This document shows, in pieces, positions 27,369-42,076 of a stretch of DNA of 64,000 nucleotides (position 1 is the first letter of the stretch; every line of letters starts with the position of its first letter). The translations under genes were made by a program, and so were the position numbers. Origin of the DNA: Flavobacterium sp. HJ-32-4 (GTDB taxonomy: Bacteria > Bacteroidota > Bacteroidia > Flavobacteriales > Flavobacteriaceae); contig NZ_CP092832.1 in NCBI RefSeq assembly GCF_022532105.1, positions 2,881,001 to 2,945,000 of the forward strand. The letters are read 5' to 3'. Below the pieces are notes generated by a model. It saw only the letters and a list, made by a program, of their open reading frames with translations. It searched no databases and was not told the DNA's origin.

Positions 27369-27430
27369 TGCTAACGTTTCGCGGATTACTCTTAGTCGAC
27401 CAAGTTGTGGGAACTGAGTATTCTCCGCCA

Positions 27431-27594
27431 CCCGCTGGCGCGAGCATCGCGCTCATGCCCCCTAGTACGAAAAAACCACATCTAGAGTTGCGAGTGTACA
27501 TTTACCTCTCGAGAAAGGGTTGAAAATACGAATTTGCGGAGAAAAGTGGGACGTATTTATAAGTAGGCACGAGCGTGACGCTCGCGCCAGCGGG
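27431..27594. repeat. Hairpin-ended repeat, copy E (both ends present)
   Basis: Equivalent of 45,373-45,536: left end CCCGCTGGCGCGAGCATCGC, core TTGAAAATACGAATTTGCGG, right end ACGCTCGCGCCAGCGGG. Confidence 0.85.
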
Positions 27595-27748
27595 TTTTTT
27601 TTTTGTGCTTTACGCATATTGGTACGAGACTATTCTTGAAGAAGAAAGTTTTTTCCACTACCCCAGGATCCATTTATTAGAATTGCAAATTGAGTATTAG
27701 GGGTTGTAACATAATCCTCAAAATTTTCTCAATGTATTTACTTTCCAT
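27595..27748 (-). pseudogene. KAP P-loop NTPase fragment, copy 1
   Basis: Equivalent of 45,537-45,688, with one extra T at ~27,651 in the Walker A region compared with the clean copy. See that entry for the reading. Confidence 0.55.
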
Positions 27749-27773
27749 ACACGCTCTAATTTTAGCTAGGTCT

Positions 27774-27898
27774 CATAACGTTTCGCGGGTCGGACGCAGT
27801 TTGTTGGATTATGGAAATGAGTATTTTCTGTTACGAGACAACGAAGATGCGTTCACTTAATCAGCAACCCTCCCATTGTGCCTAGCCGCTGTTAGCTG
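27774..27898 (-). other. attC-like recombination site, copy 1
   Basis: The same ~125-bp site as 45,714-45,838: CATAACGTTTCGCGGGTCGG at one end and GCCTAGCCGCTGTTAGCTGC at the other, directly after the SIR2-like stop codon. Confidence 0.5.
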
Positions 27899-28818
27899 CA
27901 GCCTTTATAATATCTGATTCCAAAAATCAATATAGAATTTATCATATTTATTTTCACCAAAAATAGTCTATATACTTGAATCCAACGCTCTTTAAAAAGA
28001 ACTTTTTTTCCCACGTTAGATGGGCTGCTCTCATCAAAATTGATATACCAACCTTTTCTTGATTTTTCAGGAAATCGTTTAAAATATTTCGCGCGCTCTA
28101 AAAGAAGCCAACGAATAAATACTTCCTGCTCGTCTAATCCTAAACCAAAAATACAAATGTCTTTCTCAAAAAGGATCTTCAACCAAGTTCTTTCAAATTC
28201 GGGATTGATTACATCACGATGTTGAAATGGAAAATGTTTCTTTACCTGATTAACCATTAGTAAATAATGATTTAATCCAAGCTTTATGCTCCGTTTATAA
28301 TTGGTTTGACCGTTAATATGCCAAATTGAAAAAGTCATCAAACGGATTTGATTTTAACGAATTTGAATAATAACTATCCCAAGGATAGAAGTCAGATAAA
28401 ACTCGATGGTTAGGTATTTTGTGTCTAAATGAATTACAACGAGCAGCTTTTTCAAGAACTAAGTCAAAGTTCGTAGTCAAAATTGGAAGCTGTAATGAAA
28501 TTATTTTTGAAATAATATTACGATGATGTTCGTCAGGTTCCCAATCTAATTTCTTAATGAATGCTCTCTGAATATTTTGGGATTTACTAGCTGAAGCTAA
28601 ATCTAAGACATCATGAAATTCGGTAAGCGTAATTCCCTTTGGAATAAAGTTTATGTTTTCTCCCGGATATCTCATTATAAATTTCAACCAACATTTGTTC
28701 CCACGATCTTTCTGGAGGATTTTTTGGAATACCTAATTAATACCGTTTCCGATACAACCAAAGCTAATATTTCTAGAACCCTATTAACTTTCAGAAGATC
28801 TTTCTCGATTTTATTCAT
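27892..28818 (-). pseudogene. SIR2-like protein, error-bearing copy 1
   Basis: Same gene as 45,845-46,747 but with frame breaks from extra bases (for example near 27,960, 28,005 and 28,330, and several between 28,660 and 28,790). The frameshifts occur only in the noisy part of copy 1. Confidence 0.85.
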
Positions 28819-28837
28819 TGGGATTGTTTAAGTTCAC

Positions 28838-28981
28838 AGCCAACGTTTCGCGATTCAGGAGACAGTTGCCAAGGTTTTGGAGCCGATTACTCCTCCGCTA
28901 CCACCCAAATGTAATTAGAAAACCTGATTTTTTTAATAAACTCTAAACCTTGGCAATTACGCCTAGACCGCTGTTATGGGA
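28838..28981 (-). other. attC-like recombination site, error-bearing copy
   Basis: Equivalent of the complete site at 46,766-46,902. Small insertions are present, but both ends (CCAACGTTTCGCG and CCGCTGTTATGGG) and the TTGCCAAGG/CCTTGGCAA inner stem remain readable. Confidence 0.5.
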
Positions 28982-28986
28982 TTTAA

Positions 28987-29252
28987 TCACTGATTTTTTT
29001 TACCATCATTAAACATTCACTTTTCTAAACTTCTCCTTTTTCATCGGTAATGCTTCAAAGGTCAATCGGGCTATGATTGGGATAATTACCCGCTAAAATT
29101 ACGTTTTGAGTAATTTTTCCTCTAATCATTTCTTGAACATTGTCCGTCGGCAATAATCGCTATTATCCTAAATGAAAAACTAATTCCGTTGTCAATAATC
29201 TCATTTTAACGCTTTGAGAATCGTAAATCTTTTAATTTTTTTATTTATACAT
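28987..29252 (-). pseudogene. Small cassette gene, error-bearing copy 1
   Basis: Corresponds to the 81-residue gene at 46,907-47,152. Numerous insertions make it unreadable here. The following ~900 bp (29,253-30,165) equal 47,153-47,964 with errors and contain no gene I can support. Confidence 0.7.
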
Positions 29253-30125
29253 AGTTTGGTTAAATATTAATAGTAAAGTAAGAAAAAGCAAAAGAAAGAA
29301 GAGGCCATTCGTGCCATGCTCGCGAATCTTCCGCTAATGTAGACAAACAATGAGGGCCCAACTCACACGTCACTTCCTAAAGGCGCTCCTCTTTTGTTGG
29401 CTCCGGCTGTTCGCTAGTTCCTTAAAACGGTTGTTTATTTCGATGGCAATTTGAACAATCATCGTCTACCAAGACTATCGGATAACTTTAATTTACCATT
29501 TATCTCCGGTTATCCTAAATTTATACACATAATTTCAAGGTTGGTCATTTTTAAATTTCGTATAACTAATTCATAGACTCAACACAAAACTTCCATACCT
29601 CCCTCCATTCATCCGCATAAGGCTGAAGTTTTGTGTCATCGCACTGGTTCTCAAACGGACAAAGAAGCTCCAAATACGCAGCTGGCCGCCGTTTAGGTCC
29701 TCTCGTATCGTAACTGTCCGGTTTATAACTAACCCCCTGCAACCCTATCGAAACGTACAAATTTTATTCCAAAACACACCTTACTCCCCGCGGTTTGTTC
29801 CTATTGAGGAATGTAATCCCTTCCCCATGCTGTAAGAGGGTACCGGGCCGGCTATTATGACATTACACAAAAAACTTATCCAAAAGCGCCCTACCACCCT
29901 CCACCCCACCCTTTCTTCTTTCCTGCCCGCCAAGGCATCGAAGCGGCCACTAGGGCCTTTCGGCAAAAAAAATACAGCGTAGTGGCGGCCACCATGCCTT
30001 CCCGGCACGCCGAAACGGTTTGGTGGGAAACCACGAGGGCATTCCACGGCGCGCCGAAACCGTCAGGTGGTAACCACTGAGGGCCTTTCGGCAAAAGAAG
30101 AGCGAGCATGGTGGTGGAAAATAAA

Positions 30126-30620
<495 letters not shown>

Positions 30621-30715
30621 TGCCCAACTGCGACCGCTACTATCAACTATGAACCATGAACCATGAACTAAGAAACCATCACACTCCCCAACTTCCTAAC
30701 CCCTAACTTTCCTCC

Positions 30716-32535
<1,820 letters not shown>

Positions 32536-32539
<4 letters not shown>

Positions 32540-34159
32540 GGCCTTTCAATTTTGAAAGAGGTTGGAACGGCAGTGACTGGTGCAATTCCACATAATTCCA
32601 ATTCTTTGTCCCAATAATAGCTGTAGCCCGAAAAACCAGGTCGGTCACGTGCACCGGACGGTTTCCGATTTCCGCAATCGGCAGGCGCACCATGCCGGCA
32701 CGTGGGTGGTCTTTGTCGAGACTGGCCACCATGAGCGTTTCATCCGAGCGGGCATCGTCCCATTTGTTATAGGCCATCAGTTGGGTCGTCAGGACGTATC
32801 GCAGAACACGATGTTGTTTGGTTTGCTGCAACGACGGGCGTTCGTGGCGGATGCTTGGTTGGATTTTGAAATGAGCATGGTGAGCTGGTTTTGGTGCTCC
32901 CAGTTCCAAGTGATAGACCTCGTATTTTCCGGAGTTCAGGTATTCTGTCTTTTCCTTCCGCCATCGGTTCGGAGACCATGAATTCGAAAAACCGGACCGT
33001 AGATGCCCACAGGGAGGAACTCAAGGTGGCGGAAAGGAAGGATTTCTGAAGGTGGATCGCCTCATTGCCGCGCTGGATGGAAAACGGATTGATATCCGGC
33101 GTAATTGGGCCAGAAATTCGGGCGGTAGGAACTCTTTCTGTTCGGTTTGGTGGAGTTCGGTAACGTAGTCCTGGAGTTCTTTCCGGGTGTTCCGCCACGT
33201 GAAATAGGTGTACGACTGCGTTAAAAGCCCTGTTTGGCCAGTTCGTTCATGATTTTCGGACGGGTGAAGGCTTCTGAGAGGAACAACACATCCGGATGTT
33301 TGCGTTTGACGCGGTCGATGATCCAGCCCCAGAAGAAGAACGGCTTGGTGTGCGGGTTGTCGACGCGGGAAGACGCGGATGCCGCATTCTTCAATCCAAA
33401 GAAGAGGAGTACATCGCGGGAATTCATTCCACATATTCTGCCAGTCGGTTGGTTTCGAACCAGATCGGCTGGATTGTCTTGGTATTTTTTAGGTGGATTT
33501 TCGGCGTATTGTACGGATCCATCCGGCCGCCATTTGAACAACATTCCTTGTGTTCCTTTCACCCCACGGATTGGTCGGGTGCGGCCTGCAGGGCTGGGGG
33601 GGGTGTAATACATCAGCAATTTCCCGATACGCTACGGCCTGTGCATTTTTTACCCAGCGACTTAAAGTCCCGTCGAGGGTGCCGAGATCGGGGTGGATGG
33701 ATTTGTGTCCGCCGTATTGCGAACCAATAGCCCAGGGCGAGCCGACATCGCCGGGTTGGGCGTTTGTGGCGGTTGTTCTTGCCTTTGCGGGGTCCACCTC
33801 CACGATGGGGTGCACGGGCGGGAAGTATAAGGTATCAAAAGCCCATGGCGGCGACGCGAGGCAAAAAGGACGTTCACAGTCTTTGAACGTGCCGTGGGTA
33901 TGGGGTTTGTCGGAGGCCGATCGGGGGAAGAATTCGTCCCAGGTGGCTGGAAAAAGTTGCTTTTTTACGATCTACGTAGACACGGAGTTCGTCGGAAGCG
34001 TTTTCGATGTACCTAACGGGATACTTCAGGAAAGATGTCGTGTAATCCCGGAGACAGCGCCAATTGGATGGCTTCGTCGTAGCGTTTTTTTCATCGGTAA
34101 AGGCAGCAGCGTGCTTTTTTCAGGAACTCCTTCCCTCTTTGGACGCGGCTTTCTGCACC
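32536..34159 (-). pseudogene. glgE, truncated and error-bearing copy 1
   Basis: Corresponds to 50,078-~51,651 of the intact gene. The N-terminal ~120 codons are missing because the duplication junction falls inside the gene at 34,160, where it meets the restriction-endonuclease fragment. Many frameshifts are present in the remainder. Confidence 0.9.
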
Positions 34160-34530
34160 GGTGCCAACGAAGACCCAAACCCGGGCCCCCAGCCTTAATA
34201 GATGAACATGTTGAAATTCCCTAAATTCGTAACACTAACAGAAGACGAAATGTGAGGGTTTCTCAAATTGTAAAGAGCCATTACTACGCGAAGTGCTTAC
34301 CGGCTTTCACGCAATCGCCTTCCGGGGATACCCAGTCCTTACTTCGGCATTCTTCTCGACGATAACAATCGTAAGCCGCTTTGGACAGGTTACATTTCAA
34401 TTCTGCTAATAAATACATTGAACTTTTCCAGAACGGAAAGGACAATGGAGAGAAAAAAATCTTGACATCGCTTGAAGATATCTACAATTACAAGAAAGAA
34501 CTGCTGGCCACTGTCGGTAATTACGAATAG
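34160..34530 (+). pseudogene. C-terminal fragment of the PD-(D/E)XK endonuclease gene at the duplication junction
   Basis: Begins abruptly at GTGCCAACGAAGACCC (equal to 16,453) and ends at the same stop codon as the intact gene (16,801). The first ~240 codons, with the nuclease core, are absent. Several single-base insertions lie between 34,180 and 34,390. Confidence 0.9.
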
Positions 34531-34760
34531 ACTTATTTAACATACTTTGGGGCCCGTTTGGAACGATAATGGGAGAAAACCGAAGGACTGTTACTCTGAT
34601 CCCTAAGATTTGCAGTCCACACTCGTAATGACGATAGTGTAGAATACACCTAGTATCCAACATGATGTGCAAGCAAGGCAGGACGCACAGAATTTATTAG
34701 AAATTGGTAGGTACGGGCTGCAAATCCACGACCCTCAAAAGAATACTATAACGACAAATA

Positions 34761-35224
34761 ATGGCGTCGGCATTTTGGACACTGGAAGACGGACGAGGCA
34801 TGGCAAAGCGTTGGGCCTTGATGTCGGAACTTTGGAACTGATTACGCGCGAAATTAAAGGAAATCGAGGGTGCGGAAGCGTTCTATGACTATCTGGAACG
34901 GCTCATATTCAGGGAAGAAAAACGGTGATATCTATAATGGCTACGGTGGTTTTTATCGAAAAGACGAGTGCTTTACGCTTAATTTCGACTTGCGTTCGTT
35001 TTGCCCCCAAAAACCGTGATTATTTTTGGCGGGCCACACAACGCGCCCTAACGCGACTAAAAATCGAGAACGACCCATTGCGGAAGGGAGACGAACTTCT
35101 ATTGACGCAACTCCTGGATATGCACAAGCGAATAAAACAAGGCGAAGACCCCATGATTCTAAACTTTTATGACATCGTCGAACCCGACCCGCAAGAGAAA
35201 CTTGGGCCTGGATGGGAAGTTTAG
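34761..35224 (+). pseudogene. Copy of the conserved hypothetical at 17,031, frameshifted
   Basis: Starts ATGGCGTCGGC like the intact gene. Extra and missing bases at ~34,832, 34,850, 34,921 and 35,001 break the frame; from ~35,002 to 35,224 the product is identical to the intact protein. Confidence 0.85.
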
Positions 35225-35293
35225 ACTTTTGATGCTGAATTAAATATGGAAACACAGTTTGTTATCCATACCCAACCGGTTACCACTATTAGT

Positions 35294-35653
35294 ATGAAAC
35301 CCCTTTACTTTCTGTTTTTCCTAAGTTCTTTTCTCCTCCAACGCAACGATCTTGTATATGAGAAAGACAATCTAAGAATTGAAGTCGTCATCGACAAGGG
35401 CGGTAAGAATCTGGTGTACGGAAAACGTTCGGTGCTGACATTTTTTCTAAAGAACGTAAACCCCGGATCACTGCACATTATCGGGCTGGGCCTGAGACCC
35501 CTACCTGAGCATTATCCCAACAAGGTGCGACTGGAGAATACGCCGGATGCGAAAAGCAACTATGAGAAAGACGAACTAAAAATGACTATCAGTCTTCCGG
35601 CTAACGGGAAACGGCGTATTCATACGTTCTACATTCCGATAACGCGAGAATGA
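35294..35653 (+). CDS. Second copy of the small secreted hypothetical protein (intact)
   Basis: The only multi-exchange-free gene in the left part of copy 2. It is 119 residues, identical to 17,562-17,921 except for one substitution (LENTPD instead of LEITPD, at ~35,536). Confidence 0.6.
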   Translation: MKPLYFLFFLSSFLLQRNDLVYEKDNLRIEVVIDKGGKNLVYGKRSVLTFFLKNVNPGSLHIIGLGLRPLPEHYPNKVRLENTPDAKSNYEKDELKMTISLPANGKRRIHTFYIPITRE

Positions 35654-35773
35654 AACTGGAAACTTTGCAAAACTCAAAACGCAACCCTCAAAACGCAACC
35701 CTCAAAACCCAAAACTTCGGCCCACTTTCCCTTATATTTGCCCTTCCTACTCCTTTATAACAAGGCGCTATTG

Positions 35774-36277
35774 ATGAAAACTACCCTACTGTTTCCGTTC
35801 CTGCTGCTGGCTGCCACATCCGTTGCGTCGGCACAAACGATGTCGGCCACCAATACCGGCGCGCTTTCCACCAACCAACTCATCTACTCGGTGGGCGAGG
35901 TTTTTGTCGTTCCGACCAATGCGAACCAGGCAAGTTCGGGATTGATCGGCGCGGTGTCGCGCATTGAGTTTACCTCATTGTCGATTGACGAGATCGACCA
36001 CGGCCCGACCCGGGTGCCGGTTTTTACCCGAATCCGACGTCGGGTTCGCTGTTTTCTGGATATAGCCGAAGCAGCGCGTCCGCCCCAGGTGGTCCGGTTC
36101 CCTTCGACGGGGGGGGGGGGGGGGACTGTCCGGGCAAATGCCTCGAAAACCCCAAAAACACTGCCAAAACGGCCGGCTTGGACCTGGGGGCCAAACCTCC
36201 CGCACAGGGCAAACCTTATCTTATTGTAACGGATAATACACAACTTTTCCCCCTTTTTAAAGTATCTAAAACACTAA
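35774..36277 (+). pseudogene. Copy of the T9SS-sorted protein, frameshifted, with a 16-G run
   Basis: Same as 18,042-18,494 up to about 35,998. After that many inserted bases, including 16 consecutive G at 36,109-36,124, destroy the sorting domain. Confidence 0.85.
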
Positions 36278-36280
36278 TAC

Positions 36281-37435
36281 ATGAGGATTCTCCTTCTACT
36301 TTCTTTTTACTTACTCCTCTTTTCATTTCCTTGCAACTGTCGGCCACAGGGCCCCCGCAGTGGTATCCAAGTTACCAGGCCGTGGCGTTTCACTACTTCC
36401 GGAAAACCCGGTTTCCATCAATGGCAACGTCCGGCATTTAAAGTCAGTAATCCTTTCGAACTCGGTTTCGGGTCCGGGTGGCGTACTGCCGAAACGCATA
36501 CAAAACCCCACCAATGCACAGGGACTTTTTCCCAAACCACCTTTAACATCGGGAACAGGGTTAAACGCCGGTGGAACGGGCGAAGTTTCCGCGTCTTCTA
36601 TCGACTGGGCAAAACGGAAGGCAAGTTCCCTGGAAGGGTGGAGGTTTGACCCTCCGACCGGTGGCACGAACCTTATAAACCAATCAATCGGTACCGAAAC
36701 CAATCTTTAATTGAAGCGTGGCCGTATTGCCCTTGTAATGCGGAAAAAAGTGAACTACGACGGCGCTTGCCGCAAGGACCATCACAAAGGCAAAAAAGTA
36801 AATACGAGCCAAAGATGATCGTCCCATCTTATACGAACAACATGGCGTACGGCGTTTTTATCAAAAACAAAACAAACTCAAGCGGGAGTATTGGGAAAAA
36901 CGCAACCCCTGAAGCGGCACACCACTGGGCGCCATCGCTAACGGATACGAATATCGTCGTCTACACCACGACGAATGCCTACGGCTTTTACCAGAACAAC
37001 GGATCTTCGGGCTATTGGGAGGCGCAAAGTTTTGAGCGGAACCCCTATAGGCGCGGTGGCTTCCAATAAGAATATCGTGGTCTACACCACTACCGGGGCC
37101 TACGCCTTTTACCAAAAACAACAACTCTTCCGGTTTATTGGGAAACGCAGTCGCTGAGCGGAAACGCCGCCAGGGCGCCGCCGGCGTCTAACGACAATAT
37201 TGTGGTGTATACCAACAATACGGCCTACGCTTTTTTACCAAAACAACGGCTCATCCGGATATTGGGAACCGCAAAGCCTTAGCGGGACGCCAAAGGGCGC
37301 GATCGCTTCGAAAAGTACGATTTATGGTGTATACCACGAATACAGCCTATGGTTTCTACCAAAACAACGGTTCTTCGGGTTATTGGGAGCCGCAGAGTTT
37401 TGAGTGGGGCGCCGGTTAATGCGGTGACGAAGTAG
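36281..37435 (+). pseudogene. Copy of the 39-residue-repeat protein, frameshifted
   Basis: Same as 18,497-19,543 with insertions throughout. All five repeats remain recognisable in shifting frames. Confidence 0.85.
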
Positions 37436-37439
37436 CGGG

Positions 37440-37660
37440 TGGAGGAACGGAGGAATGGAGAAACTGAGGAACTGAGTAACTGAGGAACTGAGAAACTGAG
37501 AAACTGAGGAATTGAGGAACGGAGGAACGGAGGAACGGAGGAAACTGAGTAACTGAGGAATTGAGGAATTGAGGAATTGAGGAACTGAGGAACTGAGGAA
37601 TTGAGGAATTGAGGAACTGAGGAATTGAGGAACGGAGGAACGGAGGAATTGGGAGCGCAC
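37440..37660. repeat. Octamer minisatellite, second copy of 19,545-19,760
   Basis: Same array of TGAGGAAC-type units with one or two added bases. It lies between the frameshifted repeat protein and the frameshifted hydrolase. Confidence 0.9.
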
Positions 37661-37730
37661 AAACCGCTTCGGAACTGTAACATCCTCGATGTATGGCGAC
37701 TTACAGGGAATCATCAATCAATCAATCATC

Positions 37731-38680
37731 ATGAAATCCCTTCTCTTATCTTTTCTCGTGTGCTGGCTGTTGGCACCCGGCCCTGGTGCAGGCACAAAAT
37801 ACCCCGAATTCTTTTGTTTTTCGGTGGATAACCGTAAAATGGCTACAAAGTAGTCGGGCTTGAAAACCGGAAAGCCGGGCAACCCATTAATCGTTTTTGA
37901 AAGTGGACTCGGGATGGGCGGTGGTAATTTCGAGCCGGTCTTTGCCCATTTGCCGAAAGACGCCTGTTACGTTGTGTATGACCGCAACGGCCTGGGCGAA
38001 TCGGAAGCCGACGACCGTTTGGAAAACCGATACGGATGTGGTTGGAAAAGCTGCACCGCATGCTGCAACAATTACACTTAAAAGCGCCGTACCTCTTGGT
38101 AGGCCACTCGTTGGGAGGCCCGTTTATCCGTCTTTTCGCCTCGCGGTACCCCCAGGAAGTAGCCGGGATGGTGTTTATCGATCCTACCGATTTTATGCTT
38201 ACCCCGGAACAGAATGAGACGGCGCGCCAAAAAGCAGAAAGCGCCATCGGCTACCGCGAAATCTGGCCCAAAATGCTGACAGAAATGAGCGCCCGACGCC
38301 AACATGCCTGAGGGCGTGCGTATGGAAACGAAACGTGAAACTCAGTGGAAGTACCCCTTCTTTTTTCCATGAATACCAAAACCTGGCTCCCCTCCCTGAT
38401 ATTCCGGTTGCGGTTTTGATTGCCTACAACCGACGTATTGAAAAGTTTGAAGAGGAAACGTCGATACGATGGGGCATCAAGCTCCGCCCCTGGATGGATG
38501 CGTTCGATAACGTCCGGATCGAGAACTACTCGGGCATGATCCAGAAAAACCGGAATTCATTTGTGCTGTTGCTTCCTGAATACAGCCATGGCATCCACAA
38601 CCAGGATCCGGAGTTGGTCGCGGCGATGATTGGACGGGTGCTGAGGAATGGAGGAATTGAGGAATTGAGGAAACTGAGTA
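37731..38680 (+). pseudogene. Copy of the secreted alpha/beta hydrolase, frameshifted
   Basis: Same as 19,838-20,776. Insertions or losses near 37,781, 37,820, 37,845, 37,889, 38,024, 38,042, 38,293 and 38,340 break the frame, while GHSLGG and SHGIH segments remain. Confidence 0.85.
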
Positions 38681-39560
38681 ACTGAGGAACTGAGTAACTG
38701 AGGAACTGAGGAATGGAGGAATGGAGGAACTGAGTAACTGAGGGATTGAGGAACTGAGCAAACTGAGGAATGGAGGAACTGAGGAACGGAGGAATTGAGG
38801 AACTGAGGAGCGGAGTACTGCCTACCGCGCACCCCTCCGATGGCAGGCGGGTATACTAAAAACACCTTTCAAACATTACCGCGAAGTCGGAGACGTTTCG
38901 CGGAGCTTAGTGCTTCGGGGAGATGTTGCGGAGCGGGAATTCGTTTTGTGCTGTTGCTTCCTGAATACAGCCATGGCATCCACAACCAGGATCCGGAGTT
39001 GGTCGCGGGCGATGATTGGACGGGTGCTGAGGAATGGAGGAATGGAGGAATTGAGGAACTGAGGGAAACTGAGGAACTGAGTAACTGAGGAAACTGAGGA
39101 ACTGAGGAATGGAGGAACTGAGTAACTGAGGGATTGAGGAACTGAGCAACTGAGGGATTGAGGAAACTGAGCAACTGAGGAATGGAGGAACTGAGGAACG
39201 GAGGAATGGGAGGAATGGGAGGAATGGAGGAATTGAGGAACTGAGTAAAACTGAGGAACTGAGTAACCTGAGTAACTGAGGAACTGAGGAACTGAGGAAT
39301 GGAGGAACTGAGTAACTGAGGGATTGAGGAACTGAGCAACTGAGGGATTGAGGAACTGAGCAACGGAGGAATGGAGGAATGGAGGAAACGGAGGAATTGA
39401 GGAACTGAGTAACTGAGGAGCGGAGTACTGCCTACCGTGCACCCCTCCGCTGGCAAGGCGCGGGTATACTAAAAAACACCTTTCAAGCATTGCCGCGAAG
39501 TCGGAGACGTTCGCGGAGCTTAGTGCTTTGGGGAGAATGTTGCGGAGCGGGTGTAGTTAA
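38640..39560. repeat. Second copy of the minisatellite and local duplication region
   Basis: Equivalent of 20,745-21,633 with many added A residues inside octamers. No gene is present. Confidence 0.9.
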
Positions 39561-39597
39561 GCAGGTGGGTCTTTTTTGCCCGTCATTTGTTGTCACG

Positions 39598-40263
39598 TTA
39601 TGTATTTTGCATTGTGTAGCACATTGTCTTTGTTGTCGGCTCAATGAAAATGTATAAAATTTCCGTCACACCAAAAATTTAGTTTTTTCGAAGTATTCTG
39701 CCATCCCATCTGACGGAAACCACATTTACTAAATGTCGATTTAATTTCACTGAAACTTCCTAATTGACATAAAAAATTTCATAGGCTTTCCACTTTTCGG
39801 ACATATTGGGATTTCAGGATCTTGTAACCAGTCTGGCTGTCCCACAGATTCCTATTACTATTATATTCGTCAATTTCTTCTTTTCTCTTCTAAACGTACC
39901 CTCACACCCTTTCCCAAATTATCTTAGAATTTTTGTCAATTTCGTCAAACGCACTTGTCGAGGAAGCGGTGTCAATTGGGTCAATAATTGGTCGGTTTGT
40001 TTGGATTGGTATAGTCAAGGAAAACGGAATATTCATCTGTGTAAATGGGATGAATTAAGTGCACTTTGAATGGTAGCCAGGAAAATATTGGGTCAGTATT
40101 ATCAATAAAGCCCCAAATATTGAAATCCTGCCATAAAATTCATTTGCCGGGATCGTAAAGTCTTGTGGCGCTTCACCCCCAATTTGATGTTTTCCGTTTT
40201 CGTCTCTTACTATTTCGTATTGCACTTTTTTAGTCTTAAAAAAGCTTGTCAAAATAGTCCCAT
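39598..40263 (-). pseudogene. Copy of the DUF1963-like gene, frameshifted
   Basis: Same as 21,679-22,329, broken by insertions in A and T runs (for example ~39,660, 39,686, 39,717, 39,774 and 40,243). Confidence 0.85.
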
Positions 40264-40380
40264 ATGGCTCTTTTTGTGTGTCGGTTTTAGAAATGAACTG
40301 CTTACTGTTTTGCGGCCTCAAAACGCAATGCGGCCAGGTTTGGAAAACCGAAATATTCCCCCGCTGGCGTATTCTTGTCT

Positions 40381-40899
40381 TCACAGTGCTAAAAGCTTAT
40401 TTTCTGTAATTACTTTTTTCAGATTGTCACCCCAAAAAGCAATGTTGCCAAACCGGTCTACACAATCTTGAAGTGTATTCCAATTTGTCCTAAAGTCGGC
40501 AAAATGTGATTTTCAAAGTCCGATTTAAGTTCCGCTACAAAGTCATTCAAGTCCGTTTGCTCAGTCAAAACATAGCCCGTTTTGCTTTTAAATTTTATAC
40601 TCCTGGTCGGCTGTCTGGCAAATACGAATTTTCTCTGAGATAAACCGTCAGGTCGTAAAACTGTCGGCTTCTTTTTCTCGGTGTCGTTCATAGTAGCTTT
40701 TAATGCAACACCGATATTGAAAACAAAAGTCAACGCTGTCCTTACTGTTCCAAGAGAAATTCTGTAAGTTGATTACCGTAAAGAAGTCGCCTTTTTCTTT
40801 CCACCAAGTTTGTCCACTAGTCCGATAAACCGAAATTTTTCAAAGCAGGCTTCAAATACGTCTTGATAAAACTGAGTTTGTTTTTCTTTTTGCCGTCAT
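40381..40899 (-). pseudogene. Copy of the DUF4304-like gene, frameshifted
   Basis: Same as 22,438-22,947 with insertions near 40,481, 40,491, 40,594, 40,605, 40,660 and 40,721, among others. The ~300 bp upstream repeat the palindrome and hairpin-ended repeat A. Confidence 0.85.
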
Positions 40900-41205
40900 T
40901 TCTGGTGTCAATGTTTTGTGTCGCTCTGCTTGCCTTATAGGTTCCACAAACATTCGCATATCCCTCCTGCATCATCCGCATACGCGAGGTTTGTAGTATC
41001 GCACTGTTCTCAACGGAGAAAAGGCTACAACGACGTGCCCCCTGGTACGAAAAACCCACAGCCATAGTTGCGGGTTTGCTCTTTCCTTTCGGGAAAGGGT
41101 TGAAAAATACGAATTTGCGGGGAAAAAACTGGCACCTATTTATAAGTAGGCACGAGCGTGACGCTCGCCAGCGGGGGCATTGCGGGTAGCCGCTTAGCTG
41201 TAGCT

Positions 41206-41751
41206 TTATTTAAGACCAATTTTAAAATAAAGAGATTCTAAAGATTGCCTATTTAAGAAAATGTCAGTTGCTATAAACGGCTCTGCTTTCGTATACCTGT
41301 CTTCAAGTATTATTGATGGATTTATATAAACCGAACTTGAAAAAACCTTCCCATTTGATAAAATAACGTTTGACCAAAGTGTCTGAAAATATTGATGTTC
41401 TACATTTGCGGAATCAAATAAAGTTATTATTTCTTCCCTACTTATTGTTGCTGTCCAAATATCGCTTTCACTTAATTTTTTTTCAATTCCTAAGTTCTTT
41501 CTTACAATTATTGTTTGATAATCGTTCATAGAACCAATACCGATAGAATATGCAATAATTGTCGCCGGTTTAGTACTAATATTGCAAATGCTAATTCTAA
41601 TATGATCAAAGGGCTCATCACTAGTACCAATAACACTTAGTTTTACTTGCTCATCTTTCTTATACTTTAGAATTGTAAAAACTGCAAGTAATGTAGAAAG
41701 TCCTGCACCCCAAATTGTTAAAAAAAGTTCTATGGTTTCTTTAGTGTTCAT
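41206..41751 (-). CDS. Hypothetical membrane-anchored protein, second copy (identical)
   Basis: Identical 181-residue product to 23,252-23,797, in the part of the unit where both copies are clean. See that entry for features. The stop codon again abuts the attC-like half site. Confidence 0.65.
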   Translation of the reverse strand: MNTKETIELFLTIWGAGLSTLLAVFTILKYKKDEQVKLSVIGTSDEPFDHIRISICNISTKPATIIAYSIGIGSMNDYQTIIVRKNLGIEKKLSESDIWTATISREEIITLFDSANVEHQYFQTLWSNVILSNGKVFSSSVYINPSIILEDRYTKAEPFIATDIFLNRQSLESLYFKIGLK

Positions 41752-42076
41752 AACAGTTACAGCTAGCTAATTTATAGATTCAACAAACATTCGCCTATGC
41801 CTCCTTCATCATCGCATACGCGAAGTTTGTAGTATCGCACTGTTCTCAAACGGCGAAAAGCTACCACCACGTGCCCCCTAGTACGAACATCCCACACCAG
41901 AGTTGCGTGTTTACTTTTACCTTTCGGGACAGGGTTGAAAATACGAATTTGCGGGGAAAAACTGGTACATATTTATAAGTAGTTATGAGCGTGAGGCTCG
42001 CCAGCGGCGGTTGTTAAGAACCTTCTATTAGCTGATGTATCGTCTACATAGGCCCATGGAAGTCATATCGATTCTC

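Noticed and set aside
26343..27417. Three separate small genes in place of the antitoxin
   Set aside because: They are pieces of one 338-residue gene that is uninterrupted at 44,294-45,310; the breaks are single-base insertions in homopolymers.
34141..34530. Novel fusion gene at the duplication joint
   Set aside because: glgE and the endonuclease gene are on opposite strands at the joint, so no chimeric protein is formed, and both pieces are truncated.
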